Positions 1 through 7,241 of a stretch of 11,919 nucleotides of DNA are shown one piece after another; the first letter of the stretch is position 1, and the number at the start of each line of letters is the position of its first letter. A model generated the notes under the pieces. That model made no database searches. It saw only the letters and a program-made list of their open reading frames with translations, and had not been told where the DNA came from. Made by a program: the position numbers and the translations under genes. The stretch is from DATAEU01 sp046724395 (GTDB lineage: Bacteria > Actinomycetota > UBA4738 > HRBIN12), in NCBI GenBank assembly GCA_046724395.1, contig JBKOWM010000090.1, positions 1-11,919 of the forward strand. Reading direction: 5' to 3'.

Positions 1-662
1 CCTGTGGGTGACGGCAGGCCCCGCATCGGCGGCACGGGCGACGTGGGCCGATGAACGGGCGGCGCCGCCGTTTCGGGCCTCCACGTCATCACGAACATGA
101 CGAGGGACACGAGCGAGCCGACCCCGAGGACGAGCGCCGCGATCATGAACGTCCGGCCGGATGTCTCGATTGACTCGAAGGGTTGATCGAGCTCGGCAAC
201 GGCAACGGTCCCGCCGGGCTCGCGCCAGATCGGCGTGAAGGTCTTGACCCGTCCCGTCTCGACCTTCGTCTCGGTTGTGCCGTAGGCGACGCCGTACGCG
301 AAGTCGCGGATGTACGTCGGCCGCGTTCCGACCATCCCCGGATCCATCGCGAAAATGACGCGTCCCACATCGGACCAGATCGTCACGTCCTCGACGTGGT
401 TCTTGCCGATGACGCCGCGCTCGACCTGGTCCGAGAACTGCGAGTACCGCGCGCCGACGATCGGATCCGCGAGGTCGGTCTCCGTCAGCAACGGCGCCAG
501 CTTGGTCTGAGCCGCCACGCGGGCCCGCCTCGAGGCTTCGGAAATCGCGGCGTCGCGAGCGTTGGACCCGTACGCGAACGCGACGCCCGCGGCCGCCATC
601 AGGCCGATGGCCAGCACGGCCCGAAACGTTCTCGGCCTCCCACGAGCTACCGACCCGACCAC
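1..662 (-). CDS. Membrane-anchored protein with extracytoplasmic sensor-like domain (3' end outside window)
   Basis: The frame read leftwards from a GTG at 662 stays open to position 1, so about 220 N-terminal residues are visible and the C-terminus is missing. A first membrane segment lies at about residues 13-31. An extracytoplasmic domain of about 140 residues follows (32-170), then a second membrane segment (about 171-192) and a Pro-rich cytoplasmic tail reaching the edge. The soluble domain contains an LAPLL segment, ARY, VTIW, a GRVIFA strand and a VGTR turn, reminiscent of sensor domains of actinobacterial receptor kinases (from memory). The same motifs occur in order in the protein encoded at 7238-8209, so the two are paralogues. 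The GTG start is chosen because a GGGGGG tract (669-674) sits 6 bases upstream and it places a short basic N-terminus before the first membrane segment. The ATG at 599 would cut that segment in half. Any kinase, cyclase or coiled-coil output would lie beyond the edge. The ligand is unknown. Confidence 0.75.
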   Translation of the reverse strand, partial: MVGSVARGRPRTFRAVLAIGLMAAAGVAFAYGSNARDAAISEASRRARVAAQTKLAPLLTETDLADPIVGARYSQFSDQVERGVIGKNHVEDVTIWSDVGRVIFAMDPGMVGTRPTYIRDFAYGVAYGTTETKVETGRVKTFTPIWREPGGTVAVAELDQPFESIETSGRTFMIAALVLGVGSLVSLVMFVMTWRPETAAPPVHRPTSPVPPMRGLPSPT

Positions 663-811
663 GCGCTGCCCCCCGGACGCTCGACCGCCTGTCGGCGTTA
701 TCGGCAGCGTGGGGCAGGAGGTGGAGTCCCCGCCCGCCGTCGTTCGGCCGCGCTCGCCGTATCGCCTCGGCGCATCCTTGGGGTGTCGGGCGCGCTCGGT
801 ATCCTGCGGCG
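663..811. other. Divergent intergenic region
   Basis: This 149-base gap separates the minus-strand sensor-like gene from the plus-strand nurA-herA-sbcD-sbcC operon and must carry promoters for both. On the plus side a promoter-like pair precedes the GTG of nurA (see the promoter entry). On the minus side only the G-rich ribosome-binding tract at 669-674 is evident. I found no convincing minus-strand -10, no tRNA and no long repeat. Confidence 0.6.
778..805 (+). promoter_or_regulatory. Candidate promoter for a leaderless nurA operon transcript
   Basis: TTGGGG (778-783) as a weak -35, a 16-base spacer, then TATCCT (800-805), which fits the TANNNT form of the -10. If TATCCT occupies -12 to -7, position +1 is base 812, exactly the first base of the nurA GTG. 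No Shine-Dalgarno-like sequence precedes that GTG (the bases just upstream read GCGGCG). The two observations together suggest a leaderless mRNA, which is common in Actinomycetota. This is inference from spacing; short motifs like these also occur by chance. Confidence 0.4.
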
Positions 812-1774
812 GTGCTCGTGCTGCGCTCCGATCCCTGGACGCCGGACCACGGGATGGGGTTCGAGGCGGTTCTCGACGAGCCGCCCGCCCGTTCGGACCC
901 GTTCGTGGAGACCGACGACTGGGGACGCTCGATCGCGCCGATCGTCCCCGATGAAGCGCCGCTGTGGTTCGTCGACGGCGTCCGGCGGGTGGAACAGCGG
1001 CTCATCGCCACCGACGGCTCGAAGCGGGGATACGCGCTGTTCGGCACGTACGCCTCCGGCGCCGTGCGATCGAACGGCGGGGCGTCCTTCGCGAAGCACG
1101 TCGTTCGTCGCGCGCTCGTCGTCGGGTCGCGGCTCTCGGCGGACGACGTGACGGTGCGCGTTGGCGGTTCGGATCTCGTGTACCGCGCGGTCGCGGAGCC
1201 GGGCTCCGAGCCGGACGACCCGCTCCACCGGCTCCAAAAGGAGATGCAGTCGACGGAGTCCGAGCTCGCTATCGACCTGGCCGGGCGCGCGGGCGAGCTG
1301 GTGCTTGCGGACGGGCGGTGGACGTCGCAACAGCCGACGAGCAGCCCCGTCGTCGGCGTGGTCAAGCGATGGTCGCGCGCCTATCTGGTTCCGGAGCAGG
1401 AGGCGCTGGTCGCGCGGCTCGGTGCCGGCGAGCGGACCCCCTTGTTCGGCCTGGCAAGGCCCGAGGAGCCACTGGGGCGCTTCGCCTGGTACGCGCGGCT
1501 CTGCCCGGTGCGTTCAGAGTGGCACGACTACGCCGGGGTCGTGCGCTGCGAGGTTCGTGTGGGCGTTGGCTTGGAGCAGGCGCGCGAAATCGCGGATCGC
1601 GTGACCGCGCTGTTACCGCGCTTCGCCGGCCGGTCGACGGATCCGAGGTACCCGCAGAACCTCGCCCCGGTCGGCGCCCTCGAGGCGTGGCTGCAGCATC
1701 GCATGGGCCACCGGGGTTTGATCCGCCGTGCGCTCGTCGAGTGGTTGACGCGTCAGCCGGCTGGGGGAGGATGA
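812..1774 (+). CDS. nurA: NurA-family DNA-end-resection nuclease
   Basis: The product is a 320-residue protein that I assign to the NurA family, nucleases that work inside a complex with the HerA translocase to resect DNA ends. In order: an FVDG segment with Asp55, resembling motif I (xDGS) of NurA; a helix with R140 and acidic residues E144/E149/E151; LADG with Asp167, like the second metal-binding Asp-Gly; VGVVKRW with Lys185, a typical NurA strand; and a C-terminal RYPQNL segment (Tyr280) followed by a helix with His296, resembling the Tyr-Pro...His region. The Gly of 'DGS' is kept but the Ser is replaced by Val. Overlap of its stop with the next possible ATG (ATGA at 1771-1774) and the HerA neighbour strongly support the call. 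The start is the GTG at 812, without a ribosome-binding site and apparently leaderless. Family assignment is from motifs and context, not a database search. Confidence 0.8.
   Translation: MLVLRSDPWTPDHGMGFEAVLDEPPARSDPFVETDDWGRSIAPIVPDEAPLWFVDGVRRVEQRLIATDGSKRGYALFGTYASGAVRSNGGASFAKHVVRRALVVGSRLSADDVTVRVGGSDLVYRAVAEPGSEPDDPLHRLQKEMQSTESELAIDLAGRAGELVLADGRWTSQQPTSSPVVGVVKRWSRAYLVPEQEALVARLGAGERTPLFGLARPEEPLGRFAWYARLCPVRSEWHDYAGVVRCEVRVGVGLEQAREIADRVTALLPRFAGRSTDPRYPQNLAPVGALEAWLQHRMGHRGLIRRALVEWLTRQPAGGG
1763..1770 (+). promoter_or_regulatory. Ribosome-binding site deciding the herA start
   Basis: The tract GGGGGAGG directly abuts an ATG at 1771 (spacing zero, too close for initiation) but lies 9 bases before an in-frame GTG at 1780, a normal spacing. 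The ATG at 1771 overlaps the nurA stop as ATGA, so re-initiation there cannot be excluded. The choice changes only three residues. Confidence 0.55.
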
Positions 1775-1779
1775 CGGTC

Positions 1780-3468
1780 GTGGATCCGGCGAGCGAACGG
1801 GTCGGGATGGTGCTCGGCACCGAGGACGCCACGCCGCTCGCGTTCTGGGTCGGCGTGAATCCGGAGACGTATCTGCAACTCGACGACGCGGTGGTCGTCG
1901 ACACGGACGTTTCCGGCCGCGGCATGGTGCGGATCGCGGGGATCGTCCAGGACGTTCGCGCACGCCACGAAGGGACGCAGTTCGACAGCGACGTGTTCCT
2001 GATCGATCGCGGCGTGCTGCCGGCGGACACGGCGGTCGCCGCCGAGGTCGTCGCCACGCGCTTCGAGCCGGAGGTGTTCGTGCCCCCGATGCCCGGCCTT
2101 CCAGCGTTTCGTGCGCGCGGAGTCGATCGGGATCAGGCCCTGTTCTTCGACCAGATGCAGCGCCGCCTCGTCGCTGGTCTAACCCGCGACGGCGAGCCGG
2201 TGTTCCTGGACCTCGATTTCCTCGATGGGTCGCGAGGCGCGCATGTCAACATCAGCGGCGTCTCGGGCGTCGCGACGAAGACGACGTATGCGCTGTTCCT
2301 TCTGTATGCGCTGTTCCACTCCGATGCGCTCGGACCCTACGCCCTCAACACCAAGGCGATCGTCTTCAACGTCAAGGGCGAGGATCTGCTCTGGCTCGAC
2401 ACGCCGAATGCGCGCCTGACCGAGACGGACCGAGAGGAGTACGCGCGCCTCGGGCTGCCCGCCGGCGCCTTCGAGAGCGTGGGGCTTTGGGCGCCCGTCC
2501 GAGCGGACGCCCTCGGGCGAGCCATCCCGCACGTCGAGGGCCGCTCGGAGGGAGCGACCGCGTACTACTGGACGGTCCGCGAGTTCGTGCGCGAGAAGTT
2601 GCTGCGGTTCATGTTCGCCGAGGCGGACGACGAGCGGTCCCAGATCGCCGACCTCGTCGCGCGCATCGAGTCGTATCTGGACCGGGAGTGCGAGGACGAC
2701 CCCGATCACGAGGCCACCGTCCTCTACGGGGGCTACCCCGTCCGCGATTTCGAACAGCTTTGCGCGATCGTCGCCGCCGAGGTGGACGCCGACGGCTCCC
2801 CCTGGCGCGGCCGCGTCTCCGACGCTACGGTCGCGGCGTTCCTCAGACGACTCGATGCTGCTCGCTTCCGGATGGGCCACCTCATCCTCGGCCGCGAGGC
2901 GGAGCATCCGGAGCGCCACCGGATCGACTGGGACGCGAACCAGGTAACCGTGGTCGACATCCACAACCTTCATGACCGCGCGAAGCGGTTCGTCACGGGC
3001 GTCGTCATCAAGCGCCTGTTCGAGCACAAGGAACGAATGGGCAGGCGCGAGCCGCTGGCGTTCCTCGTCCTCGACGAGCTGAACCGGTACGCGCCGCGCG
3101 AGGGCTGGAGCCCGATCAAGGAGGTCCTCCTCGATGTCGCCGAGCGCGGGCGCTCGCTCGGAATGGTGCTGATCGGTGCGGAGCAGACGGCGAGCGAGGT
3201 CGAGCGCCGCGTCATCGCCAACAGCGCGTTCCGCGTGGTCGGCCGGCTCGACACGGCGGAGGCCCAGCGGAGCGAGTACGGCTTCCTTCCCGCCGTCACG
3301 CGCGCCCGGGCCTCGATCCTCAAACCGGGCTCGATGATCCTCCAGCAGCCACACATCCCCGTGCCGCTGCAGATCCGCTTCCCCTTCCCGTCGTGGGCGA
3401 CGCGCGCCGACGAGGCCATGCCTCGCGCCGAGGCCGGTGCCGTCTTCGACCGGTTCGAGGGGGATTAG
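1780..3468 (+). CDS. herA: HerA-family hexameric DNA translocase ATPase
   Basis: The product is 562 residues from the preferred GTG (565 from the ATG at 1771). HerA proteins form hexameric rings that pump duplex DNA and drive the attached NurA nuclease. The N-terminal ~105 residues look like the beta-rich HAS-barrel. A RecA/FtsK-type core follows, with a P-loop region at residues 159-169 ending in Lys167-Thr168-Thr169. A helical insertion spans about 230-390. The Walker B segment is FLVLDELNRYAP, with Asp432 and Glu433. The GRSLGMVLIGAEQT stretch holds the sensor-like Gln469 and is followed by a region typical of HerA (IANSAFRVVGRL). The P-loop is unusual: the invariant Gly before the Lys is Thr, and the loop is one residue longer than GxxGxGKS. 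The upstream frame is open back to 964, but there it overlaps nurA and translates to Arg-rich shadow sequence. The stop is 6 bases before sbcD, so the genes are co-transcribed. Confidence 0.85.
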   Translation: MDPASERVGMVLGTEDATPLAFWVGVNPETYLQLDDAVVVDTDVSGRGMVRIAGIVQDVRARHEGTQFDSDVFLIDRGVLPADTAVAAEVVATRFEPEVFVPPMPGLPAFRARGVDRDQALFFDQMQRRLVAGLTRDGEPVFLDLDFLDGSRGAHVNISGVSGVATKTTYALFLLYALFHSDALGPYALNTKAIVFNVKGEDLLWLDTPNARLTETDREEYARLGLPAGAFESVGLWAPVRADALGRAIPHVEGRSEGATAYYWTVREFVREKLLRFMFAEADDERSQIADLVARIESYLDRECEDDPDHEATVLYGGYPVRDFEQLCAIVAAEVDADGSPWRGRVSDATVAAFLRRLDAARFRMGHLILGREAEHPERHRIDWDANQVTVVDIHNLHDRAKRFVTGVVIKRLFEHKERMGRREPLAFLVLDELNRYAPREGWSPIKEVLLDVAERGRSLGMVLIGAEQTASEVERRVIANSAFRVVGRLDTAEAQRSEYGFLPAVTRARASILKPGSMILQQPHIPVPLQIRFPFPSWATRADEAMPRAEAGAVFDRFEGD

Positions 3469-3474
3469 CGACCG

Positions 3475-4641
3475 TTGCGGTTTCTGCACACGAGCGACTG
3501 GCACGTCGGCAAGGGCATCCGCGGACGCTCCCGGATCGACGAACACGCTGCCGCGGTGGATGAGGTCGTCTCCATCGCCGTCGAGCACCGGGTCGACGCG
3601 GTGCTCCTCGCCGGCGACGTCTACGAGCATCGGGCACCCTCGCCCGAGGCCGACGACGTCGTCTTCGACGCGTTCCTCCGATTGCACGCCGCGGGGATTC
3701 GGGCGGTCGTCATCCCCGGGAACCACGACTCTGCCTCGAGGCTCGACGCCCTCGGCAAGCTGCTGCGCCCGATCGGCGTGGAGGTCGTCGCGCGCGTGCT
3801 CCCGCCGGCGAGCGGTGGGATCGTCGAGGTGGCGTCCCGCGACGGTGGCGACGTCGCGGAGATCGCGTGCATCCCGTTCGTCCCCGAGCGACGGTTCGGC
3901 GACGCGGCGGCGTTGTTCGACGCGACCGAGAGCTGGTACGCCTCGTACGCGCAAGGCATGGGCGAGCTGCTATCGGCGATGGCGGGGGGCTTCACACCCG
4001 GCCGCCCTTGCATCTGCCTCGCGCACCTGTTCACCGACGGAGCGTTGGTGACACCGGGTGGGGGAGAGCGCGAGATCACGATCGGCATGGCGTACGCCGT
4101 CCCGCCGTCGCGGCTGCCGGGGCACGTGTCCTACGCCGCGCTGGGTCATGTGCACCTGCCGCAGGTCGTGAAGGGTTCCGCAGCGCCGGCTCGGTTCGCG
4201 GGTTCGCTGCTGCAGCTCGACTTCGGCGAGCAGGGCCAGCGAAAGTCCGTCGCGATCGTCGAGGCGGCGCCTGGCAAGCCGGTCCGGGTAGAGGAGGTGC
4301 CCGTATCGGCGGGGCGCCGCCTCCTCGATGTGCGCGGTCCTCTCGATGCGGTCGTCGAACGCGGTCGGACGGCCCCCGATGCCTTCCTGCGCGTCTTCGT
4401 GCAGACGGACGGGCCCGTACCCGGCATCGCGGACAGGATCCGGGACGAGCTCCCGAACGCCCTCGACGTCCACCTCGTGTACGACCGCGCCGAGATCGGG
4501 CCGACCGCTTCGCCGATGTCGTCGTTGGACCCGCGTCAACAGTTCGACGCGTACTACCGATCGCAGCACGGCGCTGAGCCGGCCGCCGAGCTCCTCGACG
4601 CCTTCGACGAGGTGCTCGTGCTCGAGACGGAGCCGGCATAG
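3475..4641 (+). CDS. sbcD: SbcD/Mre11-type exonuclease subunit
   Basis: The product is a 388-residue calcineurin-like phosphoesterase, the nuclease subunit of the SbcCD (Mre11-Rad50) complex that cleaves hairpins and trims blocked double-strand ends with Mn2+. All the metal-binding motifs are visible: HTSDWH (Asp8, His10), AGDVY (Asp48), PGNHDS (Asn83, His84), AHLF (His184) and GHVH (His225, His227). The C-terminal third (about residues 250-388) would carry the DNA-capping and SbcC-binding parts. Length is close to E. coli SbcD (about 400). The start is a TTG at 3475, placed right before the first beta strand; a GAGGGGG tract about 11 bases upstream inside the herA end supports it. Its stop TAG overlaps the GTG of sbcC by one base. 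The position after herA suggests a shared role in end processing. Confidence 0.95.
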   Translation: MRFLHTSDWHVGKGIRGRSRIDEHAAAVDEVVSIAVEHRVDAVLLAGDVYEHRAPSPEADDVVFDAFLRLHAAGIRAVVIPGNHDSASRLDALGKLLRPIGVEVVARVLPPASGGIVEVASRDGGDVAEIACIPFVPERRFGDAAALFDATESWYASYAQGMGELLSAMAGGFTPGRPCICLAHLFTDGALVTPGGGEREITIGMAYAVPPSRLPGHVSYAALGHVHLPQVVKGSAAPARFAGSLLQLDFGEQGQRKSVAIVEAAPGKPVRVEEVPVSAGRRLLDVRGPLDAVVERGRTAPDAFLRVFVQTDGPVPGIADRIRDELPNALDVHLVYDRAEIGPTASPMSSLDPRQQFDAYYRSQHGAEPAAELLDAFDEVLVLETEPA

Positions 4642-7241
4642 TGCGGCCGCTGCGCTTGGACGTCGAGGGCTTCACGGCGTTTCGGCAGCGTCAGTCGATC
4701 GACTTCACGCAGCTCGATCTGTTCGCCATTTCCGGACCGACGGGCTCCGGGAAGACGTCGATCCTGGACGCGACCACGTACGCGCTCTTCGGCACGATCG
4801 ACCGCGTCGGCAGACAGGCGGCGCAATTCGTCAGCCAGGGACAGCATCGGATGCGCGTCATGCTCGAGTTCGCGGTCGGCGGCGAGCGCTTTCGCGTCAC
4901 CAGAACGACGCCGAGCCGAGGCGCGACCAAGATCCAGCTCGAGACGTGGACCGGCGGCGGCTGGATCCAGGCGGGTGAGGGCTCCGATCGCGTCAACGAG
5001 GTGAACGACCGCATCCGGCGGGCCCTCGGACTCGATTACGACGCGTTCACTCGCACGGTGCTGTTGCCCCAGGGCAAGTTCGCCGAGTTCCTCGTCGGCG
5101 ACGCAAGGGCGCGCCGTGACATCCTGACCGAGCTCCTCGGGCTCGACCTGTTCGGGCGGATGGCGCGACGCGCCGGGGAGCTGAAGCGGGCGGCGCAGCT
5201 CGAGGCCGAGACGCGGGTCCAGCTGCTACAGCGCGAATATTCCGGGGTCACACCCGACGCCGTCGCCGAGGCCGAACGAATCGCCAAGGACGCCGCCGAG
5301 ACGGACGTCAGGGCCGCCGAGATCGAGTACCGGGTCCGCGAACTGTCCGATCGCTGGGCCGAGACCGCACGGTCCGTGTCGGACCTGCGCACGCAGGCGT
5401 CCGACGCTTCGTCGCTGTCGTCCGCGGCGCTCGAGGCCGCCGAGCGCATCGGCGAGATCGCCCTGGAGCTCCGCGCCGCCGAGGCGGAGTGGCGCGCGAA
5501 CGTCGAGGCGGCGACGGAGGCCTCGACGCAAATGGATGCCGCGGCGGCGGCGCTTCGCCAGGCCCGCGAGCGATGGGGGACCGCGGCCGACGTGGGTGGC
5601 CTTCTCGCCAAGGCCGAGGCGTTCCTCGAGCGCCGCGAACGAGTCGCAGAAGTCGAGCAGGAGCTCGCGAACGCGTCGGCGACCGTTCCGTCGATGCGAG
5701 AGTCGCTCGCCGACGCCCAACGTGTTCTCGCGGCCTGCGTCGCCGGCGTGGAGGCGGCGATCTTGGCGCTCGGTGACGCCAGGGATAGCGAGGACGCCGC
5801 CACTCACGCCAATCACGTGGCCGCCGTTCGGGCGCGCGTGAAGGCCGGAGAGGACTGCCCGGTCTGCGGCGCGCACGTCACCAGGCTGCCGCGAACCCGC
5901 GGCGAGCTCACCATCGAGAAGGCGCGCGCCGCCACGATCGCGGCGGAGAGGGCGGCACAGGCGGCAGACTCGCGGATGCGCGACGCGTCCGCCGCACGTG
6001 ACGACGCAGAACGCGCGCTCCTGGCGGCAAGCGCCGACGTCGCACGCATCGAGACGGAGCTCCTTCGCGACCGAGCCGACCTCGCGAAGCTCGACAAGGA
6101 GCTAGCCCCCGCGTTCGGCGGGCAGCCGTCGGACGACCCCGTCGTGGAGCTCGCCGAGCGCCTCGAGCGTCTGGACGAGCTGGACGCATCGAGCGAGGCG
6201 GCCGCCGAGGCCACACGCGGCGCCGCCGAGAACGCGGCATCGGCCGAGCGTCGCGTCGCGGACGTCCGCACCCGCTTCGCGGAGATCCGGGGGGTGGTCG
6301 AGTCGCTGCCGATCGCGAGCATCCGCGAGCGCGCCACCGCCATCGGCGCGCGGATCGCCACCCCTCGGCGGTCCGCCGCGGCGAAGAACGACCCGGCCGC
6401 GCTCGCGTCGCACACTCGGGCGGTCTCCGACGCCTTCGCGATCCTCGCGGCGGCATTGACCGAGGCCGCCGACGAACGGGCCCGCGGCGAGGCGCACGCC
6501 CTGCACGAGGCCATCGAGATCGTGGACGGTCTCGTGGCGCCGGCTCGCACGCTGACGGAGCTCGTCGGGTCGGTGGCGGCGGCGAGGACGGACGCGGCGC
6601 GCGCGGCCGCGACGGCCGAGCACCGGGCCGACGACCTGCGGACCAAGCTGACGAACGCCGAACGGATCCTGGAGGAGGCGACGCAACACCGCGCGCGGGA
6701 GGCGACGCTCGACGGTCTTGCCAAGGAGCTCGACGCCAGACACATCATTCCGTTCCTGCAGGCCGAGGCGCTGCACCTGCTCGCGGCCGCCGGCTCGCGA
6801 CGTCTGGAGACGTTATCCGGCGGCCGTTATCGACTCGAGTACGCCGCGGAGGAGTTCTCCGTCGTCGACACGTGGAACGGCGAGGAGCGTCGGAGCGCGC
6901 GGACGCTCTCGGGAGGGGAGACGTTCCTGGCGTCGCTCGCGCTCGCCCTGGGCCTCTCGGAGCAGGTGCGGGCGCTGGCCGTCTCGGATCGCGCCCACCT
7001 CGATGCGCTCTTCCTGGACGAGGGTTTCGGGACGCTCGACCCGGAGTCGCTCGAGGTCGTCGTCGACGCCATCGAGCAGCTCGGCGGCGACGGACGGATG
7101 GTCGGCGTCATCACGCATGTCCAGGAGTTGGCGCTGCGCCTGCCGTCGCGGATCGAGGTCGAAAAATCGCCGAGGGGAAGCATGGTGCGCGTCGTCACGG
7201 AGGCGGTCCCCGTCTCGGCAGCTGCCGGCCGAGTCGTCTAG
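4641..7241 (+). CDS. sbcC: SbcC/Rad50-type SMC-like ATPase subunit
   Basis: The product is 866 residues and is the ATPase and tethering partner of SbcD. The N-terminal lobe holds the Walker A GPTGSGKT (residues 32-39). A Q-loop-like LPQGKFAEFL segment lies near 140-150. Two long Ala/Glu/Arg-rich coiled-coil arms flank a zinc hook, CPVC (Cys406, Cys409), which allows dimerisation through Zn2+. The C-terminal lobe has the ABC signature LSGGE (756-760), Walker B FLDEG (Asp793, Glu794), a D-loop GTLDPE and an H-loop His826. It is shorter than E. coli SbcC (1048), the loss being in the coiled coils. The GTG start at 4641 shares one base with the sbcD stop (TAGTG) and has GGAG 8 bases upstream, indicating translational coupling. 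The stop TAG at 7239-7241 overlaps the stop of the convergent gene. Confidence 0.95.
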   Translation: MRPLRLDVEGFTAFRQRQSIDFTQLDLFAISGPTGSGKTSILDATTYALFGTIDRVGRQAAQFVSQGQHRMRVMLEFAVGGERFRVTRTTPSRGATKIQLETWTGGGWIQAGEGSDRVNEVNDRIRRALGLDYDAFTRTVLLPQGKFAEFLVGDARARRDILTELLGLDLFGRMARRAGELKRAAQLEAETRVQLLQREYSGVTPDAVAEAERIAKDAAETDVRAAEIEYRVRELSDRWAETARSVSDLRTQASDASSLSSAALEAAERIGEIALELRAAEAEWRANVEAATEASTQMDAAAAALRQARERWGTAADVGGLLAKAEAFLERRERVAEVEQELANASATVPSMRESLADAQRVLAACVAGVEAAILALGDARDSEDAATHANHVAAVRARVKAGEDCPVCGAHVTRLPRTRGELTIEKARAATIAAERAAQAADSRMRDASAARDDAERALLAASADVARIETELLRDRADLAKLDKELAPAFGGQPSDDPVVELAERLERLDELDASSEAAAEATRGAAENAASAERRVADVRTRFAEIRGVVESLPIASIRERATAIGARIATPRRSAAAKNDPAALASHTRAVSDAFAILAAALTEAADERARGEAHALHEAIEIVDGLVAPARTLTELVGSVAAARTDAARAAATAEHRADDLRTKLTNAERILEEATQHRAREATLDGLAKELDARHIIPFLQAEALHLLAAAGSRRLETLSGGRYRLEYAAEEFSVVDTWNGEERRSARTLSGGETFLASLALALGLSEQVRALAVSDRAHLDALFLDEGFGTLDPESLEVVVDAIEQLGGDGRMVGVITHVQELALRLPSRIEVEKSPRGSMVRVVTEAVPVSAAAGRVV

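Noticed and set aside
183..1151. Plus-strand open frame of 322 codons over the left-end gene and the nurA start
   Set aside because: It is Arg/Pro/Ser shadow sequence, and it conflicts with the minus-strand sensor-like protein (clear membrane segments and paralogue) and with NurA.
964..1770. N-terminal extension of herA
   Set aside because: The frame is open, but the sequence overlaps nurA, is dominated by Arg/Ala/Gly and has no HerA-like motifs. A ribosome-binding site points to 1780.
2179..3954. Open minus-strand frame of 591 codons opposite herA and sbcD
   Set aside because: It spans the junction of two well-supported plus-strand genes and shows only low-complexity charged sequence; a GC-driven shadow.
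812..7241. Anti-phage defence island based on HerA plus nuclease
   Set aside because: Known defence HerA systems pair with SIR2 or other effectors. Here the partners are NurA and SbcCD, the standard repair set, and no other defence, integrase or mobile gene is nearby. A side role against phage cannot be excluded.
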